From the NCBI GenBank assembly GCA_003162595.1, contig PMNJ01000140.1, positions 1 to 5,637 on the forward strand: a stretch of DNA of 5,637 nucleotides, in the 5' to 3' direction. Below are positions 1 through 5,637 of this stretch, piece after piece (position 1 is the first letter of the stretch; each line of letters opens with the position of its first letter). This DNA is from Bacteroidales bacterium (lineage in GTDB: Bacteria > Bacteroidota > Bacteroidia > Bacteroidales > VadinHA17). The position numbers and the translations under genes were made by a program. A model generated the notes under the pieces. It saw nothing but the letters and a program-made list of their open reading frames with translations. It searched no databases and was not told where the DNA came from.

Positions 1-1121
1 CGACCGGCTGCAAGGCGGGCAATACCAAGTCCGATGCCTCCTGAAACTGATATTCCGGCACCCACACATCCTGTAGCTAAAAGAAGTCCGTTCATTCCGG
101 GAACTTCACCTGCAATTAACTGGCTGTCGGGAGTGTAGCCTGAGAACCCTGCTATATAATTTTTGATTCCTGTAATCCCTAACATCGGAAAGAATCCGAC
201 TATTTTCGGGTAATTTTCAATCAGGTCGTCCCAGCCATTGTTCTGGCTAAATGGGAAACCGCTTATTTCTTCTGGTAAGTCGACAGGATTAATATACATT
301 GAATTTGATTCTCTAATTCCGAAAAGCAATGCCTTCCCCTGGGGCCTAGCATAAAAATTTGCCTCAGGAATCAGAACAGTCGGCGATGAATCAGGGAATA
401 ATGATTCTGACATTTCTGTAATCCAGTACTGGCTTCTTACTGGAGCCATTGGAAGCGAGATGCCGATCTTAATAGCAAGATTTATTGACCAGACACCAGC
501 TGCAAGTACTGTCATGTCAGCAAGATAAATTCCATCACTTGTTTCCGCTCCGGTAACATGTCGGTCATTCTTCAGCAATTCAATCACTTCGGTGTTTCTT
601 TTGAACTTCACACCGATCTTTTTCGCTGCATTTGCAAAAGCCATCCCCAATAAATATGGATCAGTTATTGCCTCATCAGGAATGAAAGCAATTCTCTTTA
701 CCTGTGAAGCATTGAGCCATGGAGCCAGCTGTTTTGCCTTGCTGGCTGTAATATTTTCTGAATCTATTCCTAAGTCAGAAGCAACCTTGAGTGTCTTCTC
801 CAGCGCAGAAACTGTTTCAACCTTCACAGCCAGATAAATTGCACCATTATAATATACAGGAAGCTTGTCGCCGGTTATTTTCTCCAGTTCAGGAATTACC
901 CGGTAAGTTTCAATCGACAGAGGTATAACATGTGCATGACTTCGGACACGTGACATTAACCCTGCTGCAAAACTGGTATTTCCTGAGCATAATTCTTTTT
1001 TTTCAATTACAATAACTGTTTTGTCAGGATTATCCCGTTTATAATAATATGCTGTAGAAGCACCGAATATTCCACCCCCAATAATAAGAAGATCTGTTTT
1101 TGTTTCGGACCGTATTTCCAT
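1..1121 (-). CDS. DAO-family FAD-dependent oxidoreductase, C-terminus off the left edge
   Basis: The reading frame is open from an ATG at 1121-1119 to the window edge, giving 373 complete codons with no internal stop. Residues 11-20 (LLIIGGGIFG) are the Rossmann dinucleotide-binding loop, and E40 in VIVIEK is the acidic residue expected to bind the ribose of FAD. SGNTSFAAGL (46-55) matches the second conserved motif of the DAO fold. YTPD (329-332) and the glycine-rich ATGCVGAGIS stretch (349-358) match the C-terminal FAD-contact region of sarcosine, dimethylglycine and related amine oxidoreductases. There is no signal peptide, so a cytoplasmic location is expected. Such enzymes oxidise C-N bonds of amines or amino acids; the substrate here cannot be read from the sequence. 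The DAO fold is nearly finished at the edge, so either a few residues or an extra C-terminal domain is missing. The start is the first ATG after the in-frame stop at 1260-1262, and no Shine-Dalgarno sequence is visible. A deaminating amino-acid oxidase or a 2-hydroxyacid dehydrogenase of the same fold remains possible. Confidence 0.93.
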   Translation of the reverse strand, partial: MEIRSETKTDLLIIGGGIFGASTAYYYKRDNPDKTVIVIEKKELCSGNTSFAAGLMSRVRSHAHVIPLSIETYRVIPELEKITGDKLPVYYNGAIYLAVKVETVSALEKTLKVASDLGIDSENITASKAKQLAPWLNASQVKRIAFIPDEAITDPYLLGMAFANAAKKIGVKFKRNTEVIELLKNDRHVTGAETSDGIYLADMTVLAAGVWSINLAIKIGISLPMAPVRSQYWITEMSESLFPDSSPTVLIPEANFYARPQGKALLFGIRESNSMYINPVDLPEEISGFPFSQNNGWDDLIENYPKIVGFFPMLGITGIKNYIAGFSGYTPDSQLIAGEVPGMNGLLLATGCVGAGISVSGGIGLGIARLAAG

Positions 1122-1153
1122 TTGTAAGGGAATGTAAGAATTATGATTTATAT

Positions 1154-1184
1154 GAATTATAAGATTAATTCTCAGGAAGCTGTA
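1154..1184 (-). promoter_or_regulatory. Weak candidate promoter for the FAD oxidoreductase
   Basis: On the minus strand a perfect TATAAT lies at 1156-1161, 34 bases before the ATG at 1121, within the AT-rich spacer that follows the SusCD terminator. No convincing -35 element (TTGACA) and no Bacteroidota-type TTTG at -33 or TAnnTTTG at -7 is present at the right spacing. TATAAT is common by chance in such AT-rich DNA. The case rests mainly on position: a gene downstream of a terminator needs its own promoter or read-through. The rest of the 1122-1280 spacer holds only the terminator and one short direct repeat. Confidence 0.2.
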
Positions 1185-1211
1185 TGGTTCTTTTTGAAGA
1201 AATTGTAATAT

Positions 1212-1251
1212 AAAAAGAGGGTGCCGGGGTAGATGACCGGCATTCCTCTTT
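1212..1251 (-). terminator. Rho-independent terminator of the SusCD operon
   Basis: Read on the minus strand, an outer stem AAAGAGG (1251-1245) pairs with CCTCTTT (1220-1214), and an inner stem TGCCGG (1242-1237) pairs with CCGGCA (1227-1222). They are separated by a small two-by-one internal loop and capped by a 9-base loop. The 3' arm runs into five T (1216-1212), the expected U-tract. The structure begins about 30 bases past the stop of the SusD-like gene, the normal place for an operon terminator. In the other direction only three T follow the stem and no plus-strand gene approaches it, so it is assigned to the minus strand. Confidence 0.8.
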
Positions 1252-1280
1252 AACCCTAATCAAACAACCTAAAACCAATT

Positions 1281-2903
1281 CTATTTTAGAAGCCACATGA
1301 CTCCGTTAATATCATCATTTCCACCAAACTGACTGGCTAATGCTCCTTGATAATTAGTTGTATTCGCCGTTTTGTCACTTGAAGGATACTGGAAGCGCCA
1401 GGCAATTCTGCCGCTATTCCCGGTTCCTGGGCCGGTTTCAAAAACAGGTACTCCACCCATTGCCTTCAAATTCGGATCTGATATTGTACGACGATAAGTA
1501 AAGTAGGATTCCAAACCTGAATGACGGAATAAGGCCAGGTATCTTTGCTGCAATATCTGCCTTAGACCCTGGGTAGTATTCCCATCATATTTAACAGCAA
1601 CCTGGTTATAGTATGCATTAAAATCTACGGGTATCGAATAAGTATCATAAGTGCCCAGGCTTGCTCCCGGATGAAGGAAATATACAGTCAGGTTTCCGCT
1701 TTGCGGTATCCCATAGAAGTTCATTGATTCCTGAATGCCCGTTTTGTACCAGTTTTCAGCATCTGCAGCGCTCTTTCCCGGAATCCAGCCCCTGTTGATT
1801 GCTTCGGCAATACTGAAGCACATTTCAGGATATCCAATCTGTATGCTGGGTTCACCGGTATATGTCTGATAATAACGATGACGATTTATAAGTGAATATT
1901 CGCCGCTATTGGCTTTAATATACATAGCGCCCAGGTCCTCTCCAGAATTTGCTCCCACAAATACATTGAAGCTGGTAGGTGGCACTTTAAGTGAATCAAC
2001 ATAAGCCTGTGCAGGTTCTGATGTGACAAATAACCTTGGATCCTGGAATTTTGTAAGTAAACCTACATATGTATCCGAGCAGTTTTCGCGCAACGCATCA
2101 TATCCGAATTGGCCTGGGTTTTGAGGATACAGATTTGTAGGATATATATAATTATACTGCAAATTGTCAGCAGAACTTCCCATTATAGGATATTTAGCGC
2201 TGTTTCCAAGAATCATGGCAAACTGCTGTGCTATTTGCATATCGGCATTATCATTCACTCTGTTGCTAAGGTGGATTAACAGACGCAGCCTATAGGTATT
2301 GACCAGCTTTTGCCATTTCGTGAGATCATTTCCATAGTAAATATCATTCTGTAGAGATTTATCACCTGCGGTGATAAGAGCTCCAAGCTGTATATTAGCG
2401 GAGTCAAGCCAGTTAAATGATTGCTGGAAAACCGATTTTTGCGAATCAAAGGTTGGAGTGAGATTGTTAACGCCTTCGAGTGCATTAGTCATTGGTATAT
2501 CGCCCATTTCAAGACTCATAAGTGAAAAGTAATAAGCCCTGAAAAATTTACCAAGTGCATTATAGGGATTCAGAGTTGGAAGACCCATTCTCTTAGCCTC
2601 GGCTTCCATCTGAACAACATTTTTTAATGTCGTATAATACTGTGTACCTGAGCCAAAATCGTAACGGTTATTTCCATAGTAATCATAATTAATGAGAAAG
2701 TACTGGCACCACTTTTCTTCCTGTCCCCATGGAGCTATATATAAATGATTTATCACGTCATTAAAAAGCAATGATGGAGGAACGCTGGTAGGCTGATTTG
2801 GATTGCTTGTGATTACATCATTGAAGCTTTTTTCACAGGAGGTAATTGCCAGTGCAGCAATGATAAGTATGATTGGAAATTTTATAAGTTTTTTCATATT
2901 CAT
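1281..2903 (-). CDS. SusD/RagB-family outer-membrane lipoprotein (SusD_2-like)
   Basis: This 540-residue protein is the surface-exposed substrate-capturing partner of the SusC-like transporter encoded just upstream. The N-terminus is a lipoprotein signal peptide: basic MNMKKLIK, a hydrophobic stretch, then lipobox ITSC with the lipidated Cys at 23, followed by Glu at +2. DVITSNPNQPTSVPPSLLF (29-47) is the N-P/T-rich segment typical of SusD_2-type proteins. GDIP (134-137) and DLTKWQKLVNTYRLRL (193-208) match conserved positions of the family's TPR-like helical core. Near the end, RRT (471-473), RFQYP (503-507) and a GGNDDINGVMW tail match the conserved SusD C-terminus. The length is usual. The ATG at 2903 lies 13 bases after the SusC stop; a second ATG at 2897 (MKKL) is equally possible. 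The frame stays open further upstream to an ATG at 3029, but that start would overlap the SusC gene and bury the signal peptide, so it is rejected. The ligand is not predictable; SusD_2 proteins are not restricted to glycans. Confidence 0.96.
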   Translation of the reverse strand: MNMKKLIKFPIILIIAALAITSCEKSFNDVITSNPNQPTSVPPSLLFNDVINHLYIAPWGQEEKWCQYFLINYDYYGNNRYDFGSGTQYYTTLKNVVQMEAEAKRMGLPTLNPYNALGKFFRAYYFSLMSLEMGDIPMTNALEGVNNLTPTFDSQKSVFQQSFNWLDSANIQLGALITAGDKSLQNDIYYGNDLTKWQKLVNTYRLRLLIHLSNRVNDNADMQIAQQFAMILGNSAKYPIMGSSADNLQYNYIYPTNLYPQNPGQFGYDALRENCSDTYVGLLTKFQDPRLFVTSEPAQAYVDSLKVPPTSFNVFVGANSGEDLGAMYIKANSGEYSLINRHRYYQTYTGEPSIQIGYPEMCFSIAEAINRGWIPGKSAADAENWYKTGIQESMNFYGIPQSGNLTVYFLHPGASLGTYDTYSIPVDFNAYYNQVAVKYDGNTTQGLRQILQQRYLALFRHSGLESYFTYRRTISDPNLKAMGGVPVFETGPGTGNSGRIAWRFQYPSSDKTANTTNYQGALASQFGGNDDINGVMWLLK

Positions 2904-2916
2904 AAATATTTTTTCG

Positions 2917-5637
2917 TTAGAATACAACATTAACATTGAATCCATAGCGCCGGGTAGTTGGAGATTGCAAGCCTGTTGAGCTTGTACCATAATTATACTG
3001 ATCAAGATCCACGTCTTTGAATTTTGCATCTTTATAAAAATAGATCAGGTTTCGTCCAACAAGTGAAACAGTTATTTTACTGATGTTTAATTTACCGAGC
3101 CAGGATTTTGGCAGATCATAACCTATTGTTACCTCTCTTAGTTTTGTATAGGTCTTACTCATCAGGTTCGACTCGGAAATTCCGTAATATTTGCTGCAAT
3201 AGTCCTGCACATGAGTAGGTGTAGTATTGTCGGCAAACTGAAGCTGGTCATAGTTAAGAATAGCGCCTGTCTGAGTATCAAAATTAATGGGTACACCATT
3301 GGAAACTACCACTCCCTGTCCTACATAAATTCCGGGAAAATTAGGATCGCCTGCATGCAGATCATCTGCAGTACGGGCAGCGCCCAGTGCACCTTCTACT
3401 GTTTCAATATTAGCGCCGCCACGCATTGTCTTATTATGCAAGTAATCAACCATTACACCTCCTACATTTCCGTCAAACTGGAAGCCAAGAGAAAATTGTT
3501 GATACCTGAATTTATTACTGAAAGCCCACTGGAAATCACCATTCTCATTCCCAAGATACTGAGGAACAGGATTATTAATTGGTTTTCCTGCAGCGTCATT
3601 CACAATTTCCCCTGTTTTAGTTCTTACGAAATCACTTCCGTATAATTTATCAACGCGGTCGCCGACTTTAAAGAAGGTATTATAGACTGACTGACCCGCC
3701 GGAAGTTCAAGGTATACATCCTTGAAAGTGCTCCAGTTGAACAATACGTCCCATTGCAGTCCGTCAGACATCTTTAAAGGACTTCCGGAGATGGAAAGTT
3801 CATAACCGGTCTTCTTCGTTTTCAAAGCATTTATCAGATAACCTGTATATCCGCTTTCAGTCGAAATTGAATTCTGAAGAATTTGTGGACCATCAATATA
3901 TTCAAAGGCAGTCGCGCTGATGCCCAACCTGTTTTTTAAAAACTGAATATCAAAACCACCTTCATAATTATCTCGGTTAAATGGCTTTAGATTTGGATCA
4001 ATCAGGTTATCAGTATAAGTAGCTGCAGCTTGATTATTATAAGGTTTCGAGGTGCTGTAAACGGATGAAGTTGAATAGGTTGGCCCTCCATACGGTGACA
4101 TATAGTTAGTACCATAACCAAGAGGATAGCCATATATGTCGTTGGATACACTTCCGCCCAAAGAAGTTATTGTATTGAAAGGTGCGGTTCCGATTGTTTC
4201 GCTTGTGTTAACTCCACGAACAGAAGCATATGATCCCCTGAACTTGAGATTTGAAATAACCTCAGGGAGAGTAATGTATTTGGTAACAACAGTAGCTAAT
4301 GAAACACTAGGATAAAAATACTTGTCATTGTCTGCCGACAAAGCTGTTGACTGATCCTCACGCCCAGTTAAGGATAAAGTGGCATAATTCCCGAAGCTTG
4401 CATCCACGGAAGCATATCCGCTGTAAACAATCATATCGGATTTAAAATTATTTGACTGAATTGGATTCTTGGAATTGCTGAAGTTATAAACATCCGGTAC
4501 ATTCAAATAATCTGTTGTTGTAAAGTTGGAATTATAAGTAAAGTCCCTTATGTTTCCACCGATCAGGCCGGAGAGGGTTAAAAAGTCTTTGACCGAGAAA
4601 TTGTAGCTAAGCTGCAGATCTGTATTATTATCGAAAAGACTTCTATGATCTTCCCTGTAGTCTCCCTCATTTTGTTCACGGCCGTATGGGTGTGCGGAGA
4701 AAGGCATTTTCTCTGTACGCAAAAGGTCATATGTGCTTATCTGAGTACGAAGGTTAAGATTTAAATGATCATTTAATTTATAATTAACTGCGGCATAACC
4801 ATCTATATCAGTTTTATAATGCCCGCGAAGCCAGTCATAACTCATGAACCAGGGGTTATGATAACGCTGGTATTCGGCAAAGATTGACTGAACGCCCACT
4901 TTCCCGGGTTGCCATATAGCTTTAATTGCAGGATCATTTACACTCCAGTCTGCTCCGGTCCATACCGCCACGTTGTAAATAATACTGTTCGGTCCATAGG
5001 TAACATCAGGGAAGTCCGGTGTATACTGACGATTATAATTCAGGCTTCCCTCGACTTTTAGCTTTTTGGTCACATTAACTGATCCATACATGTTGAAATT
5101 GCTGATATTCAGCTCCATGTTAGGAATAATGCTTTTCTGGTATGATTGAGAAATAGAAGTTCTGAAAGAGTAATTATCCCCTTTTGCTGTAACTGATAAG
5201 TTATCAGTAGTCTGAAAACCTGTTTGCAGGAAATTTGCCAGGTTGTTTGTACCTCTGGCAGTATATGGTGTAGGTTGGATATGCCCTGTCCAAGTTAATC
5301 CTCCGGGGAATGTTGTTGTAAATGTCTGATTTGGATCATATTTCCCATCATATTGCGGAATTAGCTGTCCCTTAAATTTGGGTCCCCAAACATCATAATC
5401 ATTATCATTTAACCCACCTCCTTTTCCATCTCCAAAGGCATATAATTCATTTTCTCCGCCGCCATATTCATTCTGTGTCCTTGGAAATGCAAGAAATCCA
5501 TTATCGAATGCATTAGTTGAATTGAATTCTACTGTCACACCCTTCTTGTAATTTGTACCTTTCTTTGTTGTTATAAGTATTGCGCCATATTGAGCACGGC
5601 TTCCATACAAAGCTGCGGCGCTGGGGCCTTTCAAAAC
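2917..5637 (-). CDS. SusC/RagA-family TonB-dependent outer-membrane transporter, N-terminus off the right edge
   Basis: The visible 906 residues are the end of the plug and the whole beta-barrel of a TonB-dependent transporter that imports large nutrients (oligosaccharides, peptides or others) through the outer membrane. The first residues, VLKGPSAAALYGSRAQYGA and the ITTKKG that follows, are the signature ending the SusC plug domain. The rest is rich in Tyr, Asn, Ser, Thr and Gly in alternating strands. It includes GREDQSTAL with YFYPSVSLATVV (about 425-451), LIDPNLKPFNRDNYEGGFDI (about 545-564) and LREVTIGYDLP (833-843), all recognisable SusC barrel motifs. It ends in NVNVVF, with the terminal Phe expected for barrel assembly. 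The signal peptide, the carboxypeptidase-regulatory-like domain, the TonB box and most of the plug would lie beyond the edge. TTG at 5634 is inside the plug motif and is not a start. There is no frameshift or internal stop. The SusD-like gene follows after 13 bases, so the two form an operon whose promoter is outside the window. Confidence 0.97.
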   Translation of the reverse strand, partial: VLKGPSAAALYGSRAQYGAILITTKKGTNYKKGVTVEFNSTNAFDNGFLAFPRTQNEYGGGENELYAFGDGKGGGLNDNDYDVWGPKFKGQLIPQYDGKYDPNQTFTTTFPGGLTWTGHIQPTPYTARGTNNLANFLQTGFQTTDNLSVTAKGDNYSFRTSISQSYQKSIIPNMELNISNFNMYGSVNVTKKLKVEGSLNYNRQYTPDFPDVTYGPNSIIYNVAVWTGADWSVNDPAIKAIWQPGKVGVQSIFAEYQRYHNPWFMSYDWLRGHYKTDIDGYAAVNYKLNDHLNLNLRTQISTYDLLRTEKMPFSAHPYGREQNEGDYREDHRSLFDNNTDLQLSYNFSVKDFLTLSGLIGGNIRDFTYNSNFTTTDYLNVPDVYNFSNSKNPIQSNNFKSDMIVYSGYASVDASFGNYATLSLTGREDQSTALSADNDKYFYPSVSLATVVTKYITLPEVISNLKFRGSYASVRGVNTSETIGTAPFNTITSLGGSVSNDIYGYPLGYGTNYMSPYGGPTYSTSSVYSTSKPYNNQAAATYTDNLIDPNLKPFNRDNYEGGFDIQFLKNRLGISATAFEYIDGPQILQNSISTESGYTGYLINALKTKKTGYELSISGSPLKMSDGLQWDVLFNWSTFKDVYLELPAGQSVYNTFFKVGDRVDKLYGSDFVRTKTGEIVNDAAGKPINNPVPQYLGNENGDFQWAFSNKFRYQQFSLGFQFDGNVGGVMVDYLHNKTMRGGANIETVEGALGAARTADDLHAGDPNFPGIYVGQGVVVSNGVPINFDTQTGAILNYDQLQFADNTTPTHVQDYCSKYYGISESNLMSKTYTKLREVTIGYDLPKSWLGKLNISKITVSLVGRNLIYFYKDAKFKDVDLDQYNYGTSSTGLQSPTTRRYGFNVNVVF

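Noticed and set aside
592..837. 81-residue open frame on the plus strand
   Set aside because: It lies wholly antisense to the FAD oxidoreductase, whose minus-strand frame shows clear family motifs, and the translated product has no recognisable features.
2276..2485. 69-residue open frame on the minus strand
   Set aside because: It is in another frame inside the SusD-like gene, across the conserved helical core, with no independent signal.
2904..3029. 42-residue N-terminal extension of the SusD-like frame
   Set aside because: It overlaps the 3' end of the SusC gene out of frame and would place a lipoprotein signal peptide in the interior of the protein.
3211..3645. 144-residue open frame on the plus strand
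   Set aside because: It is antisense to the conserved SusC barrel and its Cys/Ile/Ser-rich translation resembles no family; it is a shadow of the real gene.
5632..5634. TTG as a possible start of the SusC-like gene
   Set aside because: It sits within the conserved VLKGPSAAALYGSRA plug motif, and the frame continues to the window edge, so the true start is outside.
1..5637. Defence system, mobile element, CRISPR array or RNA gene
   Set aside because: I found no transposase or recombinase frame, spaced repeat array, inverted terminal repeats or tRNA-like fold. The three genes and one terminator account for almost all of the window.

Overview
The window looks like a chromosomal segment of a Bacteroidota bacterium. 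The evidence is an adjacent SusC-like TonB-dependent transporter and SusD-like lipoprotein pair, a form of nutrient uptake essentially confined to that phylum, AT-rich spacers, and no clear Shine-Dalgarno sequences ahead of the starts. Nothing in the window fixes the genus. The protein style would fit Chitinophagales or Sphingobacteriales, but that is only an impression.

All genes lie on the minus strand, so the window reads from its right end to its left. First, from the right edge to 2917, comes a SusC/RagA-type outer-membrane transporter. It lacks its N-terminus, which lies beyond the window, and begins at the conserved end of the plug domain. Thirteen bases later, 2903 to 1281 encodes a SusD-family lipoprotein with a clear lipobox. 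The two almost certainly form one operon and one outer-membrane complex: SusD is the surface lid that captures substrate and SusC is the TonB-powered channel. A well-formed rho-independent terminator at 1212-1251, about 30 bases after the SusD stop, closes this operon.

Beyond a 159-base spacer, 1121 to the left edge encodes most of a DAO-family FAD-dependent oxidoreductase (373 complete codons), related to the sarcosine and dimethylglycine dehydrogenase group. Its C-terminal end lies off the window. The terminator suggests that it is expressed separately or by read-through, so a metabolic link with the transporter (import of an amine or amino-acid-like compound followed by oxidation) is possible but not shown.

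I see no RNA gene, mobile element, CRISPR array or integration site. The window is mostly an ordinary SusCD locus. The points worth a second look are the neighbouring oxidoreductase, its apparent loss of a covalent-flavin histidine, the terminator between it and the SusCD pair, and a tyrosine-rich segment in the transporter.
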